Positions 49,810 to 62,400 of a stretch of 64,000 nucleotides of DNA are shown here, piece by piece. The DNA is taken from assembly GCF_041381155.1 (NCBI RefSeq), contig NC_091134.1, positions 55,129,944 through 55,193,943 on the forward strand, read 5' to 3'. The first letter of the stretch is position 1. Each line of letters starts with the position of its first letter. The notes under the pieces were generated by a model. That model was not told the origin of the DNA. It saw only the letters and a program-made list of their open reading frames with translations, and ran no database searches. Made by a program: the position numbers and the translations under genes. Source of the stretch: Argopecten irradians (lineage: Eukaryota > Mollusca > Bivalvia > Pectinida > Pectinidae).

Positions 49810-49963
49810 CACGTGACTTAGACCTGTACTAGTATATAAAGCAGTCCCCTTCGGTATCAAACAATTGATAAGGAGTTACATTGCATACCGTAGCTTCAGC
49901 TGTTTTTCGTGATGTTACATTACATTTCCACATACCGTGTTGGCATGATTCTATTAAGGGTAG
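49810..49963 (+). promoter_or_regulatory. Locus D promoter and non-coding first exon
   Basis: CACGTG at 49810-49815, TATATAAA at 49833-49840 (17 bases between), and a donor either at 49960 (GTAGGT) or 49964 (GTAAAC). The first exon, about 49865-49963, carries no useful ATG frame. The layout matches loci B, C and E. Confidence 0.55.
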
Positions 49964-50255
49964 GTAAACCTTTTATATTGAAATCTAATTGTTTTAATGC
50001 ATTTTTAACGTGCATCCTTTTTGTTTCCTATGGAATAAATGGTATATAACAAATAGTATTTAATTATTTCAACCGATTAAAACATGAATGTAAAACAATA
50101 TCTTTAAAACTGCAAATGTTTCAAAAGAAAAATATATACCATCATATGTAGAGCAACTTGACAACAGCAGTCCTTATTAACACTTTAATAATTAGATGTA
50201 ATTCGATGGCTAAACAAATAACAACAAATGAACAAAATAAACATACAATAAGTAT

Positions 50256-50462
50256 AACATAAACTTTATTTGTTTTACATCGATTGCAAAAGTTATATAA
50301 CTTATACAAATCACTTTCGATAGCTCAGGTGTAACTGCGCTAGAGTTTTTTAAGCGGTAGGAAACCGGAGTACCCGGGGAAAACCCACGTGATCGGGCAG
50401 GTGACCCATGACCTTTCCCCCTCCACTGCCGAGGTTTAAATCCCGGCCAGCTAGTGAAAAGC
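50256..50462 (-). mobile_element. Truncated tRNA-derived SINE, decayed copy
   Basis: It shares the 3' tail, the AACCGGAGTACCCGGGGAAA core and the GATCGGGCAGGTGACCC segment with the SINE at 17.46 kb, in the same orientation. Box B is degenerate and the box A end is missing. It lies in intron 1 of locus D. Confidence 0.8.
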
Positions 50463-51036
50463 ATGATGACGTTCCATTTACAAGATGGAACATAAAGATT
50501 AAAGTGGATGTAGTCCCGTCCTTCTCAATTCTAAAGACTGTTTGATAAATAAACAGGTCTGAAAATGATTTTATTGTCAGATGAAGACATAACATTTGTG
50601 AAAATTGGTGTGATCACTTAAATAACGGTTAAATGTTCTTCCTGTTGTATGGAGAACTGTGATCTAGTGACAGTATTTATTGGACAATGAAGAAAAAGGT
50701 GCATTTCGTCGTCAAGAATACTGCGTAAGTTCCAGAGACGCTATGTGAGATAGAAATGTTATTCAATCTTCCTTTAAATAGTCAGTGTTATCTACACAGA
50801 ATTGCCCGTTTCCAATTTGTTCTTTAAAGATACAATGTATATGTGCCATACCTAGATGAAAATTTTGACATGCTGTTTTTTTCCTGCAGTTTTGTTATGT
50901 CAAAATTGGTTTACGATGTGATTAGGGGTTTAGTTTCACAACTCATAAATAACATACATGTATAAGTGTGCCATTAATAACTGGGGTTCACAATGGCATC
51001 ATTGTTTGTAATCAATTTCTTTATAGGCAGGTGATC

Positions 51037-51738
51037 ATGTCGATGACATTTTCCAAGACACGGGTATGTGTTCCACACATCACGTACATATGATTTTAAT
51101 GATGAAACCTGCCAGTGTGGTGAACGCATTCATACAAATGTAAGTATTTGGTTTATTCAAATCACAAACACATTTTAACCTTGCTTTTCTTCAGATTGGC
51201 CAACATATAATGGAAATTGTAGGATGCTCCGGAATAAAAAAATGATGTCACTCTTTATGACGTCACCTTTGAATCAATGTCATATTAATCAAATACAATA
51301 AATGAAGAGACTAGGGAAAGTGTATTTTTGACCTGGAATTTATAATGGTGTCGTTAAATATGAAACAGATATTTGCGCCAAAACTCAGATCGCATTGCTT
51401 AAAAATCAATAGTAATAGGTGATACAGTAAAGCACGCTGATAACAAACACGATTGTATCGAATTTAATATTATAACGTAGGGAATTTCATTCTCTACCAG
51501 GGTTGCCAAACTATGTCTGTAATCGATGTATTATTTTTATGTGCAGAAAATGAATGCTCCAAACGAAATGATAAGATTCAGGAACGGCAAAGACAGACAT
51601 CTCGGAGTGAGGAATCACTTTGACCCAGAAAATCATCAGAATTATATTCAGTATGCAGTCCTCGGAGCAGGAAAAGTTGATGAGATTGGTGATCGACGTG
51701 GTCACATTTTTCCATGGTATCTGTCAGATATCCGATAA
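51037..51738 (+). CDS. Locus D: 72-aa protein, two coding exons
   Basis: Coding exon 51027-51063 (ATG at 51037) ends at donor GTATGT in phase 0 and joins exon 51547-51738 (stop TAA 51736-51738). The protein starts MSMTFSKTRKMNAPNEM, continues with IRFRNGKDRHLGVRNHFDPE and ends HIFPWYLSDIR. It is soluble and basic, with no signal peptide or membrane segment, and I do not recognise the family. AATAAA at about 51766 is a likely poly(A) signal. The CACGTG/TATA promoter and first exon at 49.8 kb fit this gene. The coding part of exon 2 is only nine codons, so the model rests on splice sites and phase; the large exon alone is the firmer part. Confidence 0.5.
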
Positions 51739-51789
51739 TCGACGTGGCTTCAGATAAATATCTGAAAATAAACATAATCAACAAATTGA

Positions 51790-54064
51790 GATCTTTCGAA
51801 TTCAATGTTTTGGACTTTCTAAGAGGACAAAATTAGGGGAACCATTTCGAAGAAAAATTGTCAAAATACACAGAAAGCTTAAAGTTACCGTGCTGCTAAA
51901 TGAATGCAAAATTTTGGTCAACAGTTAAAATTACTAACACTGAATACGTACTCAAACATAAAACTTCAAATATTTGTATCTACCATTTCTCAGTAAATAA
52001 TAAAGATATTTCTATCAAAAGTCATATACATGTTCATCTTTGTGTCCAGTTTTACACATTACATTTTGGAATCAATTGGGAGAGAAGATAGCTGACACAT
52101 GGCCATATTGGATGTTTACTTTTTATTTAAGGGAAAGGAGAGAAAAGCGGAGAACATATCCTTCTTTCCTGTGACAGTCTTAGATCACTCAATGGTGGGC
52201 GCCCGTATCTATCTGGCATATCTCGTTAGATATTGTTTGTTAAGGATAAATCTATATGGTGAAATTAACGAACATTGATAATTCAATATATGTAAAAAAG
52301 AAAGTATGCATTTGTTTTGTTAAAAGGAAGATATAGGCGACCGCCAGCAGTATGGAAACTTTAATCTTTATATTAAGAGTTATTATGACTACTTTGTTTA
52401 CTTATTGATCTGGACTGTTCTTTGTTTATATCCTCTTATTTTTTAAATACATTTTGTTGTTTGAAAAAAATATACAAAATTAAATAAAACAATCTTAAAA
52501 TTTAATGTGATTTACTTTTCCTTCCAACCAAATCAAATTGTTGTCGATATGTATGAAATACCCAAATTATTGTATTCACATCCACGTGGTTCAGTATGAA
52601 TTTATTATTCATAAGTACGTACAATATTAATGTAGTACAATGCATTTACATCTCAGGGACTTAACAGTTGGCAGTCTTTATTCCAATTGAAATGTTCAAA
52701 TATGTAATGGGTTCATATATTTAGAGATATATCATTAAGAATAATATTAATACAAGGTAAAAATCAGTTTAAAATATTAGTTTATTTGTTTGTCTCATTA
52801 CAAATCGAAACCAGTACATTAAATCATTTATAGTATGTATGTGTGAGTGAGGGTGAAGGTGCGTGAGAGGATGTGTGAGAGAGGGTGTGTGAGGGTGTGT
52901 GAGAGGATGTGTGGAGATGGTGTGTGTGTGTAACATCATAGATTGTAGCCAGACCCGCTTGATGAAATACTGATATCGCCAAGACAGGAATTTGCAATGG
53001 CAAATATTCATACTTACATTCTTTTTCTCTTTGAATACACTTACTTTCTGCAGTGTCGCTAAATGCCACTCTAACTACTATAGCCATTTTTCTTTGATGA
53101 TTATAAGTAATATAAGAACAGACGTTTTCAGAGGTTGTTTTTTCTTACACTTTATTTATACAATGTAGGACACCAGATTTACTGATAGGAGGTTTTACAT
53201 AACCTGACCCAGTGTCGGGGCCTAGGTACACTCAGACAAGACACGATAGAGGAACCGAAACTAGGCATACCAAACATGTACATGTATTATCGATTGCAAC
53301 ACTACAAATATATATGACCCATGCCCTCTTTTCACTACTGACAGAGAGGTTGGAAATATTACAACTGGCTAAAGTGTAACGTTTCAAAAGTGGGAACTAT
53401 TTCACAAAGTATTTCATTGTAAAAGGCCCTTAAACGTATATATTACGTATATTTGGGGGCTATGAGGACTAACACGTAAAATAGTGTCCCGTACTGAAAA
53501 TATTTAAACAGAATCCAAATGTAATTTCATGAAAGATCATGAAGTGCGATTCTGTTTAAATATTTTTGCCTTTTCCTATATATCCCATACTGCCATTTAC
53601 ACTGATCAGATCAGTGTATGTATACAGGTATATGTATATGTCGATCCGTCCAGGATTAACAAACATGAATGAAATCGAAAGTGACCTTTTCTCGAAATGT
53701 TGTAAAGGTGATAGGCTCCATTTAATGTGCTGTATTATGGCAACGAAATCTGTCGCCCAACAACGACGGATAGGAGTCTTGGAAACAAACGTAATTTGAA
53801 AAAATATCGTCATTTATCAACGAAACAATAAATATTCAAACTTTTGAATACAAATCTTCCATATCAGACGTTTAGTTGGTAGCTGAAAACATAAAGGGGT
53901 TCCCTAGTTTCTGATGAGGTCTGCTGTGGTATGCACACCAACGTGTCGTATCTCTCTGTGTGATATGAGGTCGGATCAGTGTATTGTAGTATAGTACTCT
54001 ATTGTATGAGTTGACGCTGATTTTATTTGTATGTCGGATGTCGGTGTTGTGCTTATTTGTTATT
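51790..54064. other. Intergenic spacer with GT-rich simple repeat and a hairpin
   Basis: GTGTGAGTGAGG-type simple repeat at 52838-52932. A perfect 19-bp inverted repeat (AAAATATTTAAACAGAATC at 53497-53515, complement at 53548-53566). The frames at 52769-53087 (-) come mostly from the simple repeat. A - strand ATG near 53085 with a GTAAGT donor 14 codons on is noted but has no partner exon. Confidence 0.4.
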
Positions 54065-54140
54065 TATTTTCGCGGGGATGATATTTTCGTGATTTCATGG
54101 TACATTGCTATGATCACGAAAATTTAATCCGCGAAATATT
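54065..54140. repeat. Foldback with TTTCGCG ends
   Basis: ATTTTCGCGGGGATGATATT continuing into TTCGTGATT pairs with AATCCGCGAAATATT and its neighbour TGATCACGAAAATT. It resembles the inner part of the TACTGTAA MITE at 7.9 kb (CG-rich TTTCGCG arms) and may be a remnant of that kind. Confidence 0.55.
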
Positions 54141-54869
54141 AAGAAATCGTTGAATCATTTATACCCTAAAAGCGGCATCTCAAAAATTTAAAATCGCTAA
54201 AATTTACACTCTTGTTTTTTTATATCAAATCGTGAAAAATTTGACCAGCTAAAATAACCGGTCATATGGTACTGTTTATCGAACTACTCTATACCCGTTT
54301 TATTTTTAGAACATTGAAATTTAATTTTTTATTGTTACATTTACGATGTTTGTATTCATTACGTCACCGTATATAGAACACCGGAACTAAAAGCGTTGAT
54401 ATTAGTATTATCCTTCTCTAAAAGTTACTGCCCCGGCATATGTACTGCATAATTTTAGTAAACTGTTTGATCTATGCTGTTGCACAAGAATGCAAACATT
54501 CTAAAGAAATAAAAACAAAAGCTAAAATAATATTTGTATTTCCAAATTTTAATTCCTGTTTTTATAAGTGCTGTTTCAGATCGGAATACAATCATTTAAA
54601 ATTTCAAAATAATAAAGGTCCTAAGTTGCTGGTATAAAGTGTCTTCAGTTCTATTCTTAATGAAAATATGTTGTCCGTTCCAAAAAAAAGATATCCAGTG
54701 CTCCTTTTTAAACATTATTTTTAATCTGTTTCAATTTAATTTTCCGAATGAGCGATAAATTGTTCACATCACATAAAAGTTTGTAATTGCATCTAGTGGA
54801 ATACTCAGTTGAATTGAAACTGAAGCCCAGCCGACAATCAGATGTAGGAGAATCAGCCTGAGAAAACAT

Positions 54870-54983
54870 TTAATATGTCACACGGTCACTCAGTTCACTC
54901 CGTCCTGCAGTGACATCTGAGACGTCTGTTACTCTAGGACCTTCACCGGTACCGCCAGTGTCGTCCGAATGACTCTCCGCCAT
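54870..54983 (-). CDS. Possible small - strand exon, 37 codons
   Basis: On the - strand, an acceptor-like TTAGTTGCAG lies right before ATG 54983. The frame reads MAESHSDDTGGTGEGPRVTD and ends SELSDRVTY at TAA. Base composition is richer in GC than the flanks and the peptide is Gly/Ser/Asp-rich. It could be a first coding exon or a short micropeptide. No further exons were assigned and no family was recognised. Confidence 0.3.
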   Translation of the reverse strand: MAESHSDDTGGTGEGPRVTDVSDVTAGRSELSDRVTY

Positions 54984-57273
54984 CTGCAACTAAGCATATA
55001 AATTATATGTTACTTACATGTACATGTCAGACAAATAGAATGAAAATTCAACTAGAGTACAGTAGAGTAGAACTACATTATCTTAGGGTAATAGATTACC
55101 AACAAAAAGCATAAAGAGAAATGGTAATTCAGTCGGATATCATTCTGACGGAAAGAAACAAATAAAGGGACATTTAAAAGCAAATTTCGTAAATATTTAT
55201 TAGAAAATATTGGTTTCTGTGATCACTGCATCTGCAGTCTTCATTTAATATGGTCATAAGTTTCATTGGCGTGTCCTAGTATAAAATAGTCGTATGGTGT
55301 TGAATTAATATAATAAATACATTGAATTGTACAATTTGATACCTAGATGTAAGAACTATGACATACCTGATGACGAAATATGTCTTCATCAAGTGAAAAC
55401 AACTTCATTATCATGAAAAGCAGCGAAAGCTCCAAATTCTGCCACGTAGTAAAATTAATGCCCGGACCAACTTGCTTAAATACTAATAAAGCATTCAGAA
55501 CACTCCGTCTACATCTGCCAACAAATGCAGTAAATCAAGAGGAGATCCGATTAATAATACAGTTGTTTAGGTGTAAGTCACGTGGGTTAATTTTTATATC
55601 GAACGCTGTTATGATTGACATGATCTAGGAATTACATTTCAAATAGTTTCGATTTCGATTTCATCTGTATATACATATCATATGTGTTTTTAAATTCCGG
55701 GAGACTCCCGCAGAGTCCGGGAGGGTTGACAGGTATGCATATGTATTGCTACTCTCAACCATAAAATAAAAGCACCATTACCAGACATTAAAAATTAAAA
55801 CATGATGTGTTTTTTTTTTTTTTTTTTTTAATTTGCAATACAGACTATTGAACAACCTTGGCATATCAGTTCTATCTAGTAAAAGAAAGAATGACATATT
55901 TGCAAACCTTTGACAAGGAACACAAATACTAAAATCTCATATGAAGAAAGTTGTAACAAGATTTAAATAACATTGGTAAAGAGAGAGAAATGTTGAAAAA
56001 GTATTTATATTTTCAATATGATTTATATAACCCTTTGGTGATAGTTTAAATGTTAGGTGAATGCATTATCTGTCAAGTATTAAATCTGGTGTCCAGTGTC
56101 AGAAAATTACCTTCTATTCAACCAAGAGATTCAGCCATGACGGTCTATAGTCAGCTATGGTGGTTAGGGTGTCATTTTCGACACATTGCCCCAATTTAAC
56201 AGATGAAGGAGAGAATGATTTGTTTGCTAATGGAATGTCTGTCTTGTTGCTTATATAAGTGTACCTAGTTATCATAGGATTTCAATTAGCGGGTCTGGCT
56301 TTCCATATACTGGAAATGACTGAACTTTATAGTTTATATTTTTAATGTGACAAAACAACAAAGTTCTGTTAAATTAGTACATTTTTATTTTTGAAACGTA
56401 GAACTTGCGTCATTAGGGTGAACATTGTAAAACATCGAGTAAATCGGGACGTACAGACACAGAATATATTTAGACAAGTACATATAAGAATTCTATTTTT
56501 ACATATTTTCAATTATCCTCATGGTTGAAACTATGAAGATTTGAACAAAACTAAATGAAGATAAATTCATATGTCTAATGTTTATTTGATAAACATGATT
56601 TTATCTATACTCTGGAAAACATAATAAGACTTTAGAGATAAAAAAAATATGCATTCAAAATACTTCGACACTGTGTATTTGCCAACATGATAAGTTCAAA
56701 CGCAGGCCATGTCTAATAAACTTAAAGATATGTACATCGCATTGTATAGGCTAAATGCATTTCTTTATTCCACTTAAACAATTGTATGAGAAAATTTTCC
56801 AATTATCATTTAAATAAGTTGGTCGAGTAATTTTGATCTACCACTACGTTTTTTGTCCGTTTGTGGACAAAACACAGCTTGCACTTGTATATATAGTATA
56901 AGTCACGTAGGTTCACTTCATATGCATTCATCAATTATAATTAAATTCTTCACATTAAATGTTGACGTGAAGACTGTTTGTTTTGTTACACAGAACCTAC
57001 GTTATGTTGATTGATTGCGTGTTTTGGTGATAGCTATACACATAATTGTACACTAAAAACTAATCTGATGTATACCAGGGGAGATATCTGTTGTGGCGAC
57101 GACCTAGACTTCTGAGGATTCCCGCAAGCTCTGATCCTTTCATGATATACACTAATTTATTCTCAAAAGCTTTCACTTTCGGTTTCTGACTTAAAAATAC
57201 CACACTGTAAAACTTATTATGCGTATGCATTGCATTCCTTTCGTAAAATCATAATTTAGAAGTATCTTTTTTA
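54984..57273. other. Intergenic spacer
   Basis: A + frame at 55380-55628 (MSSSSENNFIIMKSSES, 82 codons) starts with ATG and ends normally but has no recognised similarity or promoter. A T-tract lies near 55810-55829. The rest is AT-rich. Confidence 0.35.
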
Positions 57274-57552
57274 AGTTACTATCACTTTCGTTATATCCAC
57301 CTCTGGACTATGTAATAATGAATCCTAAGACAGTACAGAAGATAAAAAAAACTGACCAATCACAGGCCAGCAGAGACTTCCTGATGTTTAGTGAGACATC
57401 GACACCAAATTCCAAAGCTACACATTCTGATTTCAAATATCCATGTAAATCAAAGGAACAAACTATCTGTCTCATCTCAGCCTTCAGTTTTTCTTTATGT
57501 GACATAGTCCAGGGGTAGATATACCGATAGTGACAGTAATCCCTGGTGTATC
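57274..57552. mobile_element. MITE of the CCCCTGGACTA family, copy at 57 kb
   Basis: The left arm TTACTATCACTTTCGTTATA to CTGGACTATGT (57276-57312) pairs with the right arm ACATAGTCCAGGGGTAGATA to GTGACAGTAAT (57502-57540). The right end continues CCCTGGTGTATCAAG, giving the fullest version of the terminus. Interior about 190 bp, non-coding. Related to 2774-3084 and to the 40-bp array at 32.6 kb. Confidence 0.75.
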
Positions 57553-58941
57553 AAGAATGCTGAAAAATGATAACGCATAAAATGAACCTGTTACCAATAT
57601 CTGGGTCAACATCTATCTCGAAATCAATTTATCAATATAAATTTATAAATGAATATCGATATTTCGAATTGAACATGGCCAGTGCTATCGTAGACTTAAG
57701 AGATGAGCAAGGCTGGGATCGTGATGTTGGTCGCTACCATCCAAAACGGATAATATAATTCCTTCATCGCTGTTACGTAATACTAGTACTGCTCCTGACC
57801 ATGATATTGTCAGCAATTATATGCTGACAACACAAGTGTGAGATTAAAACAAAAATTAAGTATTTTAAGAATCACTTATGGAACATCCCATAGTTGTATC
57901 CAATGGCATTCCTGTTTTCTATTCATCAGTGGATTAACTCCTTTTAGCGATATCGTAGGAGACATTTGACATTTGAAAAAAATAGCATGTACACATTTTA
58001 TTAATCCCAACACCAAGGACATTTACTATTATATAAATATGTTTAGAGTACATTTATCATTACAATTATCTCCCCCTGCTTTCTCCATAAGATGATATTT
58101 ATTTATTTTTAATTCGTATCAAAACATTATCAATGGTGTCAAGATCTGTCGATTACCATATGCACCTTAGGCGTGACAAAAGTTAATACTTGCCAATGGA
58201 AATACCTGCTCGTGTTGTGGCCTAGTTTTCTGAGGATTTCCAATAATTATTCATATCAGTCTGGGTATTTCCATTTACCAAATACTTGGCGAGAACACTT
58301 TAATAGTATAGGGGAATATCATATACTTTAATACCTACTTCTTCGTTATTCAAAATGCATATTGAACAACATTTAGAATACTCGTAATGATATTCGTAGT
58401 CGCCTTTAGGGTAGAAAAGTTCTGTCAGTTACCAGTTGTTGGTGGGATTTTCATTTTTGCATTGATATTTAAGTAATTTTATTTTTTGTTTTCTAAATCT
58501 TAATATCATAAATTATTTTACAAAAATACGTTTTTACGTCTGTGGCATTTGCCATTGTCAAAGCTCAAAACATGATAAATGACTTAATAATATGTTTCTT
58601 AGGTTTTTTATCTATAGTACAGAGTGCATCTTCATGTACCATGAAGCAGAACATTCTTTACAGAGTTCCTTATATGGATAGCAAGTTACGTATGGCATAT
58701 TGTTTGCCACGAATATGAATATTCATTAAGAATTTAAAATAAAAAATTAATGTTACACAAGTTTGGAACATGTGCCGTGTTATGAACTTTTAAACGCAAA
58801 AAAGGTATTTCTAGCACAATACATTATGTGTTGTCATATTCGAGTTTGTCACTTCTATATTAAGAAATGGGAATTTACGCTTCTATAAATAATTTAGGAT
58901 GCGGTATGACTTAAGTTCCGTAGCCGACATCACAGCTGGAC
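57553..58941. other. Upstream spacer of locus E
   Basis: AT-rich. A 63-codon frame at 57567-57758 ends with MASAIVDLRDEQGWDRDVGR and has no recognised similarity. No other feature supported. Confidence 0.35.
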
Positions 58942-59051
58942 CACGTGATTTACATTCACAAATATGTGTATATAAAGAAATATGTCAGACTGTTTTCACT
59001 CTCAAATAGATTTCATCAAGCAGACTGAATCAAAGATATATTCTGTATCAG
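58942..59051 (+). promoter_or_regulatory. Locus E promoter and non-coding first exon
   Basis: CACGTG at 58942-58947, TATATAAA at 58969-58976 (21 bases between), donor GTAGGC at 59052. The first exon, about 59000-59051, is 5' UTR. Confidence 0.55.
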
Positions 59052-59476
59052 GTAGGCACAACTGATTTATTCTGTATCTTTAGGTGCATCTCATTTCTTT
59101 AGTTTTCTCCTGGCGATGTCGTGCAGTAGTCAGTAGTATCTATTGCATTTGATATTTGAAATACAATATATATATATATTGAACTTCTCTAGCCCTGAAA
59201 TATCTTAAATATATACTGCATTACTTTTTCACTAAAATGTTATTAACCATTGATTTACAGAATCTGTCTAGCAATGTTCCCTTGTAATTTCTGCATATTT
59301 ATCAGATTATGTATACTCCATGTAAGGTTCATTACTCAAATAAAAATTGCTTATGATTTTTTTCATAATCCATAACATACATTTTACTGTGTTGTTTTCC
59401 ATCTTTGGCACCGATTGACACCAAACATATTATAGCACTGATAGATATTTTGCTTATAATTATTTAACAGGTAGTT

Positions 59477-62400
59477 ATGATGACGGGTATCTCTGAAAAC
59501 ATCATCGCTCCCGAAACTTTTGCTGGTATTGGTGGAATTGTATTTGGCTTTTTTGGTTTACACCAAGCTGCATATGTTTGTCCAGTATGTTTAACTGGAG
59601 CTGTACATGTAAGAACTGTTAATGATTTTATATTTATTCTTAATTACGATAAATTGTTTTTAGGTTAACTAGTAAGTAAATTAAGCATTAATTAACTTAG
59701 TATATTTATTTTCTATCCAACTGAATGTTTCAGAAATTTGACAACGTTGCTTCAGCCGACGTGATATTACGTGATTTTTTTATATGTTTATATATCACTT
59801 CTTATGTGTACTTGAACATAACTTAGTTGATATAAAGTATCTATGCATCCGTCTTAACCTTAGATATCACTGTTGACTAGTAGATTGTTTGTAAATATTG
59901 ACAGCAAAATATGCCAAAAAATGTACATTTCAGTTTAGTAAGTATATAGGGTTCAGTACATATTTCTGTCACCCAATAACCATGCCATTATGTTTGCTAG
60001 TGTTTATAGCATGTACATGTACTAGGAGCGCTGGTTTGATCGGATTCGATTTTACGAAAGCATACACATTAAATTCTTTTTGATATTGCTGTGTAAATTG
60101 CGGCTATATATCATAACATGGAGATATGGCATATATGGGTCCAATGTGATTAAGATCCAGGGTTAGACTGTCGTGAATTTTCTCTCAGGGTATAGGTAGG
60201 GAATGATCCTTTTTCTGCCCCAGAAATTTCGCCAGAAATGTTAAAAGCAACAAATACGCGACTGAACAAAACCCAAGAAAAATCAATAAATCAACATGGA
60301 GATTTCAATTTTACTTTCTCAAATACTGTTAAACTTGTTCCACTGCGACAAACAAGACTCTTAATCATTTTGAAATACTCCCAGTCATAGAAATACTAAC
60401 TAATACTGTATGAAAACCAGTTAAATAATTATTTTACCGGGTATGAAATCATATGAATAGGTATGGGAATTCCGTTTGTGATGATCATTAGGTCAAAAGT
60501 CAGCACGCCCGTGAAGCACGAGCTCGAGTTCGAATGTGATTTTGACTGTCCACAGGTTAATTTTATTAGCATATGTAAATGACGTTTTACAACTTCCGGT
60601 TTGTTCTACGCGTGCAGGCTGTCTTGTCTTGGGTAAGACAGAGAAATAGCATCGTCATCGGAAGTGCAGATATCTCTGTCCGATTGGGTAGATAAAATGC
60701 CATCTACACAAAGTGGGAATAATGGCTTTAAAACAAAATTTTTAAAGAGTTTAAGTGCATTTCCACAAATCTGCATGCTTTGCCCCAGCAGTTGATCACT
60801 TATTCTCAAAAATAGTCTTCGTCTAATGTTCGTAAAAGAGTGAATTATGTCATTTATTTGAGCTATAAATGACGACATAAAATTCAACTTTACTTTTAGT
60901 ACTAAAGGTTATCTGTTGACATATATATGTAATCACAAAGAACCCCTTTTATACAAAGGTTGGGCTAAAATAGCGCCTTCATTGTTATACATAATGAGGC
61001 TCTCTTTACCAATATGAAATTATACGTTCGGTGTAAACCAATGAGGATTACTATACACTTTGCAACGTATCAAACATAGCATGTAAAGTGCAAATTAGAA
61101 AACAAAGGAGGAAGGGGTCGGAGGGGGCTTTTGGTCGAAATAAAACTTTATCGCTTCAACTTTCTAAACTTCCAGTGAAAATAGTCTCTGTAAACAAACT
61201 GGATGCGCATGCGCGGCCAAGTTATACAACTTTGACTTTGCATGAGCATTACCTCCTAATTTCCCTTGTTCGGGTTTGGATAATTTGACAAATTGATCAT
61301 AGGTAAATACATTTATTTTATAATATCATAAATTACATATAATAGAGGTATTTGAGATTATTGAGATGACTCCCTATACACTATATTTGCATCATATAAT
61401 CTATATCTCAATTGACCATTTTGACCCACGCATTAGAACGAAATTCGGAAAAAATATAAAGATACGATTGTAACAATGAATGATGAAAGAGTTGGACAAA
61501 ATATAGGTTTCTTCTATCATTAAGCTGAAATTCCCCGTTTTGTGAAGTGTGATAGGTAACTCCAGCAACTAAGGCGGACGAAGATCTAGATATCGATGCA
61601 TCAACCATTTCTGACGACGATTATTTCCATCATCACGAGGCACACCCGTTTTCAAACGGTTTTCACACTGGAGGACACAGTTTGACACATATAAGTTCTG
61701 GAACAGCACAGAGAGTAAGATAATCAAAATCACATGATCTAACTCATGGATATCAAGTTTTAATACACCAAGTAATAATAAAATAAAAAATGTAATACCA
61801 CTATCCAGCACTGTTTCAGTGAGTCGAGAGTGAAAGTATACAGTTATCAAAATGAGATTCCTTCGGTAATACATACAATATTCAAATTTTATGAAGGTGC
61901 ATAATATAAGACTCTTTCATATATGGATATGAATTTAAGGATAGGGATATTCTACACAGGGTCACAATTTTTTACAACAATTTTTGATTCAAAGAGTAGA
62001 ATATCTTAATGTGATATAATGAGTAATCAAAGTTATCAAAGCATCGATATAATTAAAACGTTGTTATGAAGTTATTAAAATCTCATTATGCTCACAAACT
62101 ATTCCACAGCAAAAGGTAACTATTCCACAGTAGTAGGTGATAATAGTAGACTTTGCTCTGACTATACCTCAAGCTATAACAATAGATGACATCACAGCCA
62201 TGTTTTAAATACATTTAGATTAAAATACATATAGGTCTCAAGGTTTAGATAGGCAGTAAGAGTTTACCTGGAGCTGTTTAAAGATGCTCCACCGCTGACG
62301 AATGGTATTTGTTCACTATCAAAAACAGGAGCAAACGATATAGTATTTTTATTCAGTTACAAAAGTTACTCACTTTACACCATTACCACAATTGAAAAGT

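Noticed and set aside
1770-51266. TGACGTCA (CRE) palindromes at about 1.77, 2.62, 18.21, 21.12 and 51.26 kb
   Set aside because: Scattered without common position relative to genes; too short a motif to support a claim.
52769-53087. His/Thr/Ser-rich - strand frames
   Set aside because: Mostly translation of the GT-rich simple repeat at 52838-52932.
55380-55628. 82-codon ATG-led frame
   Set aside because: No promoter, no recognised similarity and ordinary AT-rich composition; not called as a gene.
57318-57518. Frames on both strands of 57.3-57.5 kb
   Set aside because: They fall inside a MITE with inverted-repeat ends and have no shared counterpart in the related MITE at 2.8 kb.
60606-60887. 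93-codon - strand frame
   Set aside because: Lies inside the interrupted foldback region; not recognised and probably accidental or part of an inserted repeat.
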